Below, piece by piece: positions 8,276 to 17,525 of a DNA stretch of 64,000 nucleotides. The notes beneath the pieces are model-generated. The model did not search any database. It was not told the origin of the DNA and saw nothing but the letters and a program-made list of their open reading frames with translations. The DNA comes from Mesorhizobium neociceri (GTDB lineage Bacteria > Pseudomonadota > Alphaproteobacteria > Rhizobiales > Rhizobiaceae). Each line of letters starts with the position of its first letter. The stretch's first letter is position 1. Location of the stretch: contig NZ_JACDTY010000007.1 of the NCBI RefSeq assembly GCF_013520985.1, forward strand, positions 186,001 through 250,000. Reading direction: 5' to 3'. Position numbers and translations under genes: made by a program.

Positions 8276-9540
8276 CAGCCGCTGCCCTTCAGTTTGGTCA
8301 GCGTCGCTTCGAGATCGGCGAGGTTGTCGGCGGCGCTGCCTTCACCAGTCATGGTCTCGTGGACGGCATTCCAGAACTGGCTCGACGCCTCGTTGTATTT
8401 GACCTTGACCGCGGCCGAGGGACGCGGCGTCGCATTGAGGAAGATCCGCTTCCAGCGCGGAACGATCGGCTGTTCCCTGGCGATGTCGGCATCGTCATAG
8501 AGCGCCTGGATGGTCGGCAGGTTGGAGGTCTTCAGCGTGCGGTATTTCTGCATCTCCGGCGAGGCGATGAACTTGACCAGCTCGATCGCCGTGTCCGGGT
8601 TCTTCGAATACTTCGACACCGCAAGGTTCCAGCCGCCCAGTGCCGCGGCCGGCCGGGCACCTTCGCCGGTTCCGGCCGGCAGCGGTGCGACATCGAACTT
8701 GCCCTTGATCGGCGAGCCCTCACTGTTGCCGAGCGCATAGGCATAGGGCCAGTTGCGCATGAAGACGGCATTGCCGGTCTGCCAGACGCCGCGCGATTCC
8801 TCTTCCTGGTAGGCGAGCACGCCAGCTGGCGAGATGGTGCCGATCCAACCCTTGGCCATGTCGAGTGCTGCCGCCGCTTGGCTGTTGTTGATGGAGATGG
8901 TGCCGTCCGGCTCGATGATCTGGCCGCCGCCATTCGACATCACCCATTCGAGCGCGTTGCAGGTCAGGCCTTCATAGGCGTTGCCCTGGAAGACGAAGCC
9001 CCATACGTCGCGGTTGCCCGCCGCACGCTCCTTGTCGACAATGAGCCTGGCGGTGTCGGCCAGTTCCTTCCAGGTGACCGGCACCTTGGCGCCGTATTTG
9101 TCGAGGAGATCCTTGCGATAGTAGAGCGCCGGCGCATCGGTGAAGATCGGCAGGGCGACCAGCTTGCCGTCGACGGTCTGCGACTGGATGATCGACGGAA
9201 AATGGGTGGCGACGACATCCTTGGTCGCGGCAGTCAGGTCGACGAGTTGGCTGGCGAGCTGCGGGGCCCAGATGACGTCGGTCTGGTAGACGTCGATGTC
9301 GCTGTTTCCGGCGGCAAGCCACAGCCTGTACTGGCCGAACTGATCGGTCGTCGACGACGGCATGACGACGATGGTGACCTTGTTGCCGCTCTCTTTCTCG
9401 TAGCGATCGAGTATCTCGCGCAGAACCTTGATGCCGTTGCCGGTGTCGCCCGAGACGATTGACAGGTCGACGGCACGCGCCGGCGTGGCCGCCAGCATGG
9501 CGGCGACGGCGAGCATCCGAAATGCGTGAAAAAACTTCAT
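8272..9540 (-). CDS. Extracellular sugar-binding protein of ABC transporter
   Basis: This 422-residue periplasmic binding protein of the CUT1 class (solute-binding family 1) has a signal peptide (MKFFHAFRMLAVAAMLAATPARA) cleaved near residue 23. The mature part has typical segments (YEKESGNKVTI, YYRKDLLDKYG, GNAVFMRNWPYAY, ALGGWNLAVSKYS) and ends with a family-like FWNAVHETMTGEGSA tail. It belongs near the trehalose/maltose/alpha-glucoside binders, but the ligand is not certain. The ATG at 9540, with AAAGGAGA upstream, is preferred over an upstream in-frame start because it places the signal peptide at the N terminus. It is the first gene of the three-gene transport operon. Confidence 0.9.
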   Translation of the reverse strand: MKFFHAFRMLAVAAMLAATPARAVDLSIVSGDTGNGIKVLREILDRYEKESGNKVTIVVMPSSTTDQFGQYRLWLAAGNSDIDVYQTDVIWAPQLASQLVDLTAATKDVVATHFPSIIQSQTVDGKLVALPIFTDAPALYYRKDLLDKYGAKVPVTWKELADTARLIVDKERAAGNRDVWGFVFQGNAYEGLTCNALEWVMSNGGGQIIEPDGTISINNSQAAAALDMAKGWIGTISPAGVLAYQEEESRGVWQTGNAVFMRNWPYAYALGNSEGSPIKGKFDVAPLPAGTGEGARPAAALGGWNLAVSKYSKNPDTAIELVKFIASPEMQKYRTLKTSNLPTIQALYDDADIAREQPIVPRWKRIFLNATPRPSAAVKVKYNEASSQFWNAVHETMTGEGSAADNLADLEATLTKLKGSGW

Positions 9541-9948
9541 GGTGGTGGATCTCCTTTGCCGCCCGCGACGGAGACCTCCCCACGGTAGCTCTTCGGATCC
9601 CACCCGGCACTTGAATGCGGAGCGAGGCTATTGGGTTCCCGACTCAAGCCATTCCGTTTGATCGGCGACCGCGCCGGTCCCTCTGCCGGCTGAAGTTTTG
9701 AAGGGTGACGATTGGCTGGATCGATGCCCCGGCGCTCAGCGCTCACAGGGCAAAACGACTGGCGGGCCCCAAACCCCCGCCTGGGACCCGCCAAGGAGTG
9801 GCTGAACACATGCCGGTGCAGCCGCTCCACATCTGCCAGTCGTCGATCCGCCATCGGTCGAAAGGCATGGATCGTGAAGTAGCACCCGGTTGCGGCGGCC
9901 TATGTGAAGCAGTTCACAATCGGCAGGATTTCAACAGTGCAATCCGCC
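9541..9948. other. Intergenic region upstream of the sugar transporter operon
   Basis: No convincing gene is seen in these 400 bp. It should hold the promoter of the sugar operon. Two structures stand out: a GGCGGGCCCC/GGGACCCGCC inverted repeat around 9761-9791 without a T-run, and GTGAA-GCAG-TTCAC at 9904-9917, an operator-like palindrome close to the end of the acetyltransferase gene. Confidence 0.5.
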
Positions 9949-10437
9949 TTAGCCTTCCCAGGCGACGGGCACCATGCCCAGCCGCTCATAGAGCCTGAGC
10001 GCGGCGGCATTCTCGACCGTGTTGGTCTTCAGGTCGACGTGGTCGGCGCCGCGATCGCGAAAGGCGGAGAAGACGTGCCACATCAATGCTTCCGCAATGC
10101 CCCGGCCGCGCGCCTCGGGGTGGACGGCGAGGTCCCTGACAAAGGCCGACCTCCTGCACAGCGCAGCCGCCACCAGCCGGCCCTTGGCGTCGATGACTAG
10201 GAAACACAGCGCCGCGTCGAATTCAGGATTACCTGACATGCGCGGCCACCATTCCTCGAACGGGCCGTCTGTACCGTCGTCGAACACTTCGGTCAAAAGT
10301 GCATGCACGGCCGATGCATCACCGGGCTCGAAGCAGCGCATGACGAAACCCTCCGGCCAATGCGGGGCAACGATTGTCTCGTCGAGGATCTTGCGCAGCC
10401 GGATATCGTTTGGAGCCGGCGGGCGCGGTTCAGGCAT
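9949..10437 (-). CDS. GNAT family N-acetyltransferase
   Basis: This 162-residue single-domain acetyltransferase uses acetyl-CoA to modify an unknown amine. The acetyl-CoA loop is visible as VRDLAVHPEARGRGIAEALM (motif A, R-G-R-G). The preceding strand LVAAALC and the C-terminal ENAAALRLYERLGMVPV (motif B) complete the fold. It starts at ATG 10437 and ends the region downstream of the lytic transglycosylase gene, 5 bp away on the same strand, so both are probably co-transcribed. Substrate is not predictable. Confidence 0.88.
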   Translation of the reverse strand: MPEPRPPAPNDIRLRKILDETIVAPHWPEGFVMRCFEPGDASAVHALLTEVFDDGTDGPFEEWWPRMSGNPEFDAALCFLVIDAKGRLVAAALCRRSAFVRDLAVHPEARGRGIAEALMWHVFSAFRDRGADHVDLKTNTVENAAALRLYERLGMVPVAWEG

Positions 10438-10442
10438 TGTGC

Positions 10443-11378
10443 TCAGGCGTCGGGCTGCAGCCGGCGGCGCTTGCGATCGACGCCGAGGCCGGTCGCCTCG
10501 AGCAGGCCTTTGCGCTTGGCGTCGAAATAATAGCCGGTCTGGTAGAGCCAGTCGGCCTTCTTGGCATTGCCGTCCGACACCAACCAGGCGCCGCGCAGGT
10601 ATTTGACCGCGTATTTCAGATTGGTCTCGGCGTCGAACAGGCCCTTGGCCGGCCCGTCATAGCCCATGCCGCGCGCCGTCGCGTGCTTGATCTGCATCAG
10701 GCCCCAATGGCCGTTATTGTAGGCCTTGGGATTGTAGGTGCTTTCGCGGCTGACGACACGGCGCACCAGATCGACCGGCACCTCGTAGAGTACGGCGTAT
10801 TTCTGGATCAGCTGGTCGATGTCGCCGCGCATGCCGGTCGCACGCTCTTCTGCTGGCGCCGGGCTGAGCGGGGCGGCAGGGAACTGCACCAGGGCAGCCG
10901 GATTCTGCGGCCCAACATAGGCCACCTGCTGTACGCCGGGCAAGGTTTTCTGGCCATCTTTGGCGGTCGCCGGCATGACAAGCCCGGCGGTCGTGTATGT
11001 CTCAGCCGTGACTGGCTGCCCGGCTTTGGCAGGCGCTGGCGCCTGCCAGGCACTGGCGGCTATGACTGCGGGCACGGCCGGAGCCGTGGGCGTCGCGCCG
11101 GCAAAGGCCGCGGTCGCGGCAACCGGCTGCGCAGCGGCATCGAGCGCTGGGGTTACGGGCGTCGCTTCGGCCGCCTGGACGGGGGTTGTGCCCGAGGATT
11201 GCGGCAGCACCGAAACCGTGTCGGGCAGCGGCACGGTGAACCCGGCATCGCTGCCGGCGACGGTCGCGGTTTCAGTCAGCGCAGGCGTAGCCTTCATCTG
11301 CGAAGTCGATTGGCAGCCGCTGAGTGCAGCGGCACCGACGATCACGCAGATCGCAATAAAGTTGAATTTTGCTGGCAA
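10443..11378 (-). CDS. Lytic transglycosylase (SLT domain) lipoprotein
   Basis: This 311-residue protein cleaves peptidoglycan glycan strands, by family. Its N terminus is a lipoprotein signal with lipobox ALSGC (Cys22). A low-complexity Ala/Pro/Thr linker of about 150 residues follows, then an SLT domain: LIQKYAVLYEVPVDLVRRVVSRES with the catalytic Glu near 212, GHWGLMQIKHATARGMGY, and TNLKYAVKYLRGAW. The start appears to be TTG at 11378, since no ATG fits the signal peptide. It diverges from the methyltransferase gene. The localisation is the periplasmic face of a membrane, most likely. Confidence 0.88.
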   Translation of the reverse strand: MPAKFNFIAICVIVGAAALSGCQSTSQMKATPALTETATVAGSDAGFTVPLPDTVSVLPQSSGTTPVQAAEATPVTPALDAAAQPVAATAAFAGATPTAPAVPAVIAASAWQAPAPAKAGQPVTAETYTTAGLVMPATAKDGQKTLPGVQQVAYVGPQNPAALVQFPAAPLSPAPAEERATGMRGDIDQLIQKYAVLYEVPVDLVRRVVSRESTYNPKAYNNGHWGLMQIKHATARGMGYDGPAKGLFDAETNLKYAVKYLRGAWLVSDGNAKKADWLYQTGYYFDAKRKGLLEATGLGVDRKRRRLQPDA

Positions 11379-11556
11379 GCCGCGCGGGTCCGGTTTGTCG
11401 GGTTGTTAAGAAGTCCTTACACCAGCGATTCCTGGTGAGCAATCGGGGCCGTCTGGTGGTTTTCGGGTGGCGAGAGCTGGCCCCAGATGCCATATTGTTC
11501 TGCATATGTACCGGTCGGTATGCCGGTTTTCGCCACTTTGCGGAAAGGAGCGCATC

Positions 11557-12138
11557 ATGGAAACGACATCTTCGATCACAGCCGGCCACGCAGTGTTAGA
11601 AACAGTGATCGGCTTCATGGGCATTGCCTGGAGCGAAAAGGGCCTGATCCGGCTCTGCCTGCCCGAAAAGAGCCCCGAAGCGGTGGAGCGCCGGCTGATG
11701 CGGCACCCCGGTGTCTCAGGCAATACGGTCGCCGACACTGGGCAGCCGCAATGGGTCGTCGAGCTGATCGCCTCGATCAAGGCCTATGCCTCAGGCGAGG
11801 ACGTCGATTTCTCCGGCGTGCCGGTCGATTTGGACGGCGTCGACGACTTCCGCCTCGCCATCTACGACGCGGCGCGAAAGCTCGGCTATGGCGAGACAAC
11901 GACCTATGGCGAACTGGCCAAGCGCGCCGGCCAGCCCGGCCTGCCGCGCGAAACCGGGGCAGCGCTCGGCGCCAACCCGGTGCCGCTGGTCATCCCGTGC
12001 CACCGCATCCTGGCCGCGGGTGGCAAGATCGGCGGCTTCTCGGCGCCCGGCGGCTCGGTCACCAAGGAAAAGATGCTGGCCATGGAAGGCGTCCGCGTCG
12101 GCCCGCCGCCCCCGGCCCAGGTCTCGTTCGGGTTCTAA
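11557..12138 (+). CDS. ogt: Methylated-DNA--[protein]-cysteine S-methyltransferase
   Basis: This 193-residue suicide repair protein moves the methyl group from O6-methylguanine onto its own cysteine. The active-site motif PCHR has Cys148, followed by GGKIGGFSAPGGSVTKEKMLAME, and the helix-turn-helix recognition region is YGETTTYGELAKRAG (111-125). The ATG at 11557 with AAAGGAG seven bases upstream is chosen over an earlier in-frame ATG. There is no Ada-type N-terminal regulatory domain. The symbol ogt is used by analogy with single-domain enzymes. Confidence 0.93.
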   Translation: METTSSITAGHAVLETVIGFMGIAWSEKGLIRLCLPEKSPEAVERRLMRHPGVSGNTVADTGQPQWVVELIASIKAYASGEDVDFSGVPVDLDGVDDFRLAIYDAARKLGYGETTTYGELAKRAGQPGLPRETGAALGANPVPLVIPCHRILAAGGKIGGFSAPGGSVTKEKMLAMEGVRVGPPPPAQVSFGF

Positions 12139-12157
12139 GAATCAGAACCCGAAAGGA

Positions 12158-12496
12158 CTAATGCCTGCGCAGGAAGCGGCGATGGAAATGGTCATTCTCG
12201 ATCCGCTTGCAGAGATAGACCGGGCAGGAATCGGTATCGGCGCTCGGCACATAGGCACGCTTCCTGACCTCGCCGATGTTGCAGAATTGCTGGCTCTGCA
12301 CATAGCGGTCGAAGAGCGGTAGCCCCGGCACGCGTCTGGACTGATAGCGCAGGATGACCGCGCCCTGGCGGGCGATCGTGCCTTGCACCCTGTCGCAGCT
12401 CATACGGGTGGGGTCGTAGCGCGAAATCGCCTGCGCTTCGGCGGCCGCCAGCGTCAGACAGACAGCCAGCAGAATGGTTTTCACGACGGTTTTCAT
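12158..12496 (-). CDS. Small secreted protein of unknown function, conserved-looking in rhizobia
   Basis: This 112-residue protein has a clean signal peptide (MKTVVKTILLAVCLTLAAAEAQA) and a mature part with four cysteines (MSCDRVQG, QFCNIGE, DSCPVYLCKR), so two disulfides in the periplasm are likely. The ATG at 12496 is preceded by GGGAGA. It converges with ogt and diverges from the cold-shock gene. I recognise the pattern C-x-x-V-Q-G/ILRY/FDRYV from uncharacterised alphaproteobacterial proteins, but no function is known to me. Confidence 0.75.
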   Translation of the reverse strand: MKTVVKTILLAVCLTLAAAEAQAISRYDPTRMSCDRVQGTIARQGAVILRYQSRRVPGLPLFDRYVQSQQFCNIGEVRKRAYVPSADTDSCPVYLCKRIENDHFHRRFLRRH

Positions 12497-12617
12497 GGTT
12501 GTCTCCCAAAACCGGACTAACGCCGTGGGGCGTCCCGATCTTCCCGATTGCTCAACGCTTTCATGCGATTGGGGCGGCCTTTGGGCGATGCCACGGCGGC
12601 GCCATTTTTCGAGCCGT

Positions 12618-12646
12618 CTTGTTTTTGGTGCAAAACCTGCCTATAT
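12618..12646 (+). promoter_or_regulatory. Promoter of the cold-shock gene
   Basis: CTTGTT at 12618-12623 and CTATAT at 12641-12646 are separated by 17 bp, close to the alphaproteobacterial housekeeping consensus. Transcription from about 12653 would give a 130-nt leader before the cold-shock ATG, typical of temperature-regulated csp mRNAs. Confidence 0.75.
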
Positions 12647-12782
12647 GAGGTCCATTGATATTTCGGCCGATCGATCCGGGCCTCGCGATCTTCGCGTTTG
12701 CTGACGTCTATCTCCAAAATCTCGATACACACCGGCTGAACCTCGGTTCGGTCAAACCAAAGCAAATGCGAGGACTATTCAT

Positions 12783-12995
12783 ATGGCAACTGGTACGGTC
12801 AAGTGGTTCAATGCCACCAAGGGCTTCGGCTTCATTCAGCCTGATTCGGGCGGCGCGGACGTTTTCGTCCACATCTCCGCTGTCGAGCGCGCTGGGCTGT
12901 CGACCCTGGTCGAAGGCCAGAAGATCAACTTCGAGATCGAGCAGGACCGCCGCACAGGCAAGTCGTCCGCTGGTTCTCTGAGCAAGGCAGCCTGA
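12783..12995 (+). CDS. cspA: Cold-shock protein, CspA family
   Basis: This 70-residue single cold-shock domain binds single-stranded RNA and DNA and acts as an RNA chaperone. The RNP1 motif is KGFGFIQP and RNP2 is [10 protein letters not shown]; the N terminus GTVKWFN is canonical. GAGGA precedes the ATG. A consensus promoter lies 137 bp upstream, so the leader is long, as expected for a cold-regulated mRNA. A terminator follows after a 165-bp 3' region. The paralogue number cannot be assigned from this window. Confidence 0.95.
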   Translation: MATGTVKWFNATKGFGFIQPDSGGADVFVHISAVERAGLSTLVEGQKINFEIEQDRRTGKSSAGSLSKAA

Positions 12996-13160
12996 TTTTG
13001 CGATAGCGCGCGCTGAACGAGAGTTCGGGGCGCGCGGCAGGTCACGGATGTACTGACAGTCGCGCGAGAAGCGCGTTGGAGCGGAAAGACTCGACCAGCT
13101 GGATCAGCAGATAGCTGCCAGCCCGGACTTAAAGCTCCCAATCAGGCTACCGAAAATGGG

Positions 13161-13187
13161 AAGGCGGGATTTATCCCGCCTTTTTGT
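13161..13187 (+). terminator. Intrinsic terminator downstream of cspA
   Basis: AAGGCGGGAT and ATCCCGCCTT form a perfect 10-bp stem with a very short loop, followed by a T-run. It ends the cspA transcript about 165 bp after its stop codon and insulates the toxin-antitoxin genes. Confidence 0.9.
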
Positions 13188-13241
13188 TTGTCTGGTGCAG
13201 ATACTTGGCCCTGCAACCTCGATCATGTTATTTTCCACTCC

Positions 13242-13442
13242 ATGACCAAGCTCGAACAGATCGAAAAATCCGTCGCAGCCCTGAGCCCCGAGGAACTGAA
13301 GGCCTTTGCCGCATGGTTCGAGGCGCTTCGGGCGGATATGTGGGATCGGCAGATCGAAGCCGACGCCAAGGCAGGCCGGCTAGACAAGCTTGCCGAACAG
13401 GCCCTGGCTGACCATCGCGGTGGCCGGACCCGGCCTCTGTGA
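13242..13442 (+). CDS. Putative antitoxin of a ParE/RelE-type toxin-antitoxin pair
   Basis: This 66-residue, mostly helical, acidic protein begins MTKLEQIEKSVAALSPEELKAF and has a DRQIEADAKAGRLDKLAEQAL tail, a pattern common in small antitoxins paired with ParE/RelE-like toxins. It lacks an obvious ribbon-helix-helix, so its DNA-binding ability is uncertain. The stop overlaps the GTG of the next gene by 4 bp (GTGA), the coupling typical of such pairs. It should wrap and neutralise the downstream toxin. Confidence 0.75.
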   Translation: MTKLEQIEKSVAALSPEELKAFAAWFEALRADMWDRQIEADAKAGRLDKLAEQALADHRGGRTRPL

Positions 13443-13693
13443 ACCACGTCGCCTCTCCATCATTCTGGGAGGGTTATGAAAAACTGCCATCGTCGATCAG
13501 AGCAAAGGCGGACAGGCGTTTTGCCAGACTCCGTTCTGACCCGTTTGACCCGTCATTGCATTTCAAGCAGGTCGGACGCTATTGGTCGGCGCGTGTGGAT
13601 GACAACTACCGGGCTGTCGCTGTTCGCAATAATGACGATGTGATCTGGTTCTGGATCGGAACACATGCCGACTATGAACATCTGCTGAAGTAG
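13439..13693 (+). CDS. RelE/ParE superfamily toxin
   Basis: This 84-residue protein has the compact RelE/ParE fold pattern: a helical hairpin (FWEGYEKLPSSIRAKADRRFARLRSDP), then strands with SLHFKQVGRYWSARVDDNYRAVAVRNNDDVIWFWIGTHADYEHLL. The R-V-DDNYRAV strand and the HADYE C-terminus are typical of the HigB/RelE-like group that cleaves mRNA at the ribosome. Gyrase poisoning as in ParE is the alternative. It starts at GTG 13439, overlapping the antitoxin stop. Confidence 0.8.
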   Translation: MNHVASPSFWEGYEKLPSSIRAKADRRFARLRSDPFDPSLHFKQVGRYWSARVDDNYRAVAVRNNDDVIWFWIGTHADYEHLLK

Positions 13694-13727
13694 TCGAGCC
13701 ATTCTGCGATTTGTTTTGGCGCGATCC

Positions 13728-14588
13728 TCAGCGCCGCAGATGCAACGGCACCACCTTGTTGTCAGCGCCCATCAGCGCCTCGATCGACAGCGGCTCCTGG
13801 TTGAAGAGCGTACCGGCCAGCGTCGGGCGGCCGAGATGATATCCCTGCAGCAGGTCGACACCACCATCCAGCGCGACGCGCAGATGTGTCGCCTGCTCGA
13901 TGCCTTCGACCAGCACCTTGGCGCCGCGATCGTGCAGCGACGAGACAAGCGGCCGGAAGAAGCGCTCGGCGGCCGCGTGGCGGCAGAATTCGGCGAACCA
14001 GCCGCCATCGATCTTCACGATATCCGGTTGAAGCAGGCTCATCCGCTCCGCGGTCGAATGGCCGGTGCCGAAATCGTCGATGGCGATGCGAACGCCGTGG
14101 CGCCGCATCTCGCGCACCAGCGGGGCCAGCACTTGATCGTCGGCGGCCTGCTCCGTGATTTCGCAGACCAGCATGCCGGCATGCAGGTCGAGATCGCCGA
14201 GATGCCGGGTCATCAGCCGGATCTCGGCCAATGCACGCCCGAGATGATCGTTGATCATCGGGTTGTAGTTGAAGAACAGGTCGAGCCCGTCGACGCCGAT
14301 GTTGCGGAAATTTCTAAGATGCAGCATCCGGCACATCGTCTCGACAAACAGGCGGTCGCCCGCCGTGATGCTGTCGAAGAACACGGAAGGCGCAACCGGC
14401 ATGGCCGCGCGGTGCGGTTCGATCAGTGCCTCGACGGCGACCGCGGCCAGCGCGCCGCCGCGTGGCGTAAAGATCGGCTGGTAGGCGCTCTTCAGCCGAA
14501 ACGCGCCATAGACGCCGTATTCGATGCCGACCTCGTCGGCGAAGATAGCTTCGCCGACGTCGCGCCGCCGCTCGCGCTGCCCGGTCAT
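13728..14588 (-). CDS. EAL domain protein (cyclic-di-GMP phosphodiesterase-like), second gene of pair
   Basis: This 286-residue protein is one EAL domain without sensory or membrane parts. Catalytic residues are largely kept: the EAL triad at 53-55 (EALIEPHR), Asn in FNYNP, Glu in CEITEQ, the two Asp in AIDDFGTGHS, Lys in DIVKIDG, Glu in LVEGIEQ and Gln in QGYHLGRP. Breakdown of cyclic-di-GMP to pGpG is therefore plausible. The start at 14588 overlaps the stop of the upstream EAL gene by 4 bp, so the two are translationally coupled. The lack of a GGDEF or sensor domain means input must come through partners or expression. Confidence 0.88.
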   Translation of the reverse strand: MTGQRERRRDVGEAIFADEVGIEYGVYGAFRLKSAYQPIFTPRGGALAAVAVEALIEPHRAAMPVAPSVFFDSITAGDRLFVETMCRMLHLRNFRNIGVDGLDLFFNYNPMINDHLGRALAEIRLMTRHLGDLDLHAGMLVCEITEQAADDQVLAPLVREMRRHGVRIAIDDFGTGHSTAERMSLLQPDIVKIDGGWFAEFCRHAAAERFFRPLVSSLHDRGAKVLVEGIEQATHLRVALDGGVDLLQGYHLGRPTLAGTLFNQEPLSIEALMGADNKVVPLHLRR

Positions 14589-15529
14589 GGGCCGATCCTG
14601 CGCCCGAACACCCGGCCCGGCCGCGCTGCAGCGGTTCGGCCGGCAGGCGCCTTGGCTGGCTCGGTCGCCGCGGCAGGTGGCTGCGCATCCTTGCCGAAAA
14701 CGCGAAAGCTGGTCGGCGCCAGTTCCGGCTTTGCCAGCACGAAACCCTGCACCATCGAGGCGCCCGATTTTTCGGCCAGTTCAAGCTGCCAGCCCTCCTC
14801 GATGCCCTCGAACACGGTGCGGATGCCTTGCTGTTCGAAGTTCGTCACCATGGTGGTCAACAGGGCAAAGCCGGCCCCGGACTCCATCAGCTGCGTGATC
14901 CAGTGCGCATCGAATTTGACGATGTCCGGCTTGAGTTCCTTGATGCGGTTGATGTCGGATTCATCGGCTCCATAGTCGTCGACGGCGATGCGGAAGCCAT
15001 TGGCACGCAGCGCCTCGACGAAGCTGTAAAGCGTTTCCTGCGACGCCGATTTCTGCTCGGTGACCTCGCACACGATGCGGCGCGGATCGATCCCGGCCTC
15101 GTGCAACACCAGGCGCATGTCGCGCAGCGCGTTGTCGGCGATGGAACGCTCGGTGAACACCGACGGGTCGAAATTGATGAAGATCGAGGCCTCTTGCGGC
15201 AGGCAGGCGCCGGCGTTGAGCAAATGCAGCGTGCGCGTCAGCGCCTCGATATGCAGGCGGTCGCCGGCCGGACAGGTCGAGAAGAAATTCATCGGCGATT
15301 GCGGCTCGCCGTCGCGGAACGGCCGGATCAGCCCCTCGAACGCCGCCACCGACAATTTGCCCTCGTTGAAGGCGAAGATCGGCTGGAAGGCGCTCTGCAG
15401 GGTGTAGAGCCCCCAGACACCTGAAGAGGTGCCGTCATCGTTACGGATGATGTGGGCAAGCCCGATGCTGCGCGACAAGGGTCCCTCGCTCCGCGAGACA
15501 GGCGAAATGGCTGGCGATCCTGCAGTCAA
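14585..15529 (-). CDS. Divergent EAL domain protein, first gene of pair
   Basis: This 314-residue protein is a stand-alone EAL domain with a Pro/Ala-rich C-terminal tail of about 45 residues. The signature triad has become EGL (AFEGLIRPFR). INFDP, CEVTEQ, AVDDYGADES, DIVKFDAHW, VFEGIEE and QGFVLAKP keep most metal and catalytic residues. It may be a slow enzyme or a cyclic-di-GMP sensor. No ATG fits; a TTG at 15529 is the likely start. It overlaps the second EAL gene and they resemble one another along their length, which points to tandem duplication and possible heterodimers. Confidence 0.82.
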   Translation of the reverse strand: MTAGSPAISPVSRSEGPLSRSIGLAHIIRNDDGTSSGVWGLYTLQSAFQPIFAFNEGKLSVAAFEGLIRPFRDGEPQSPMNFFSTCPAGDRLHIEALTRTLHLLNAGACLPQEASIFINFDPSVFTERSIADNALRDMRLVLHEAGIDPRRIVCEVTEQKSASQETLYSFVEALRANGFRIAVDDYGADESDINRIKELKPDIVKFDAHWITQLMESGAGFALLTTMVTNFEQQGIRTVFEGIEEGWQLELAEKSGASMVQGFVLAKPELAPTSFRVFGKDAQPPAAATEPAKAPAGRTAAARPGRVFGRRIGP

Positions 15530-15703
15530 AGGTTTTAACGGCCGTTGATGAATTTATTCTTGCCGGGGATGCGCCCCATGGATTGCAAGGTCCCAAGCTC
15601 GGACGAAACCCGGCATACGCGGTGCTCCAAAGGCCGATCTTCACAGGCCCTTGACCCTGGCTCATCCGACAATGCTTGCACTTGGCGGGTTGATGCGACA
15701 TGA

Positions 15704-16957
<1,254 letters not shown>

Positions 16958-16975
16958 TCAGGACAGCCTGAAACA

Positions 16976-17006
16976 GAAAAACCCGGCGTCACCGCCGGGT
17001 TTTTTG
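16976..17006 (+). terminator. Intrinsic terminator of aatA
   Basis: ACCCGGCG and CGCCGGGT pair around a TCAC loop and are followed by six T residues, with an A-run before the stem. It lies 20 bp after the aatA stop codon. Confidence 0.92.
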
Positions 17007-17081
17007 TTGGCGCCTCATGCTCTTGCTCCGGCATAGGCGGTGGCGAAGAGTTTCGTGCATGCCGGTTTCGCCGCCATGCGC

Positions 17082-17477
17082 TCAGCCGCCATATTGTTCA
17101 GGGGTTACCGCTTCCATCCAATCGGCATGGACGCCGTCGAGCGCTTCCTGCATGGCGACATGGCTCATCGTCGTCTTCGGACCCGCACCATGCCAATGCT
17201 TCTCGCCGGGCTCGAACGAGATGACGTCGCCGGCTCTGATCTCCTGGATCGGCCCGCCCCATGCCTGCGCGAGGCCGGCGCCCGAAGTGACATAGAGCGT
17301 CTGGCCAAGCGGATGCGTGTGCCAGTGGGTGCGTGCGCCGGGCTCGAAGCTGACCAGCGTGGCGCGCAGCCGCGCCGGCGCTTCCTTCTCGATGATCGGC
17401 GTCTGCAGAACGCGGCCGGTGAAATACTTCTCCGGGGCGATGATGGTCGGCACGCTGCCGCAGGCAATGATCTTCAT
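17082..17477 (-). CDS. Cupin domain protein
   Basis: This 131-residue single-domain cupin has a metal site in motif 1 (RTHWHTHPLGQTLYVTSGAG, with the His-x-His and downstream Glu position replaced by Gln) and motif 2 (GDVISFEPGEKHWHG). The pattern HWHTHPLGQTLYVTSG...GEKHWHGA resembles the carboxymuconolactone/quercetinase-like and mandelonitrile-lyase-like small cupins. ATG 17477 with GAGGA upstream is preferred over a TTG three codons earlier. The substrate is unknown. It converges with aatA. Confidence 0.85.
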   Translation of the reverse strand: MKIIACGSVPTIIAPEKYFTGRVLQTPIIEKEAPARLRATLVSFEPGARTHWHTHPLGQTLYVTSGAGLAQAWGGPIQEIRAGDVISFEPGEKHWHGAGPKTTMSHVAMQEALDGVHADWMEAVTPEQYGG

Positions 17478-17525
17478 CTTTGGCAATCCTCGAGTTCGGC
17501 TGAACCTACCCTGCCCCGGCGCCGG

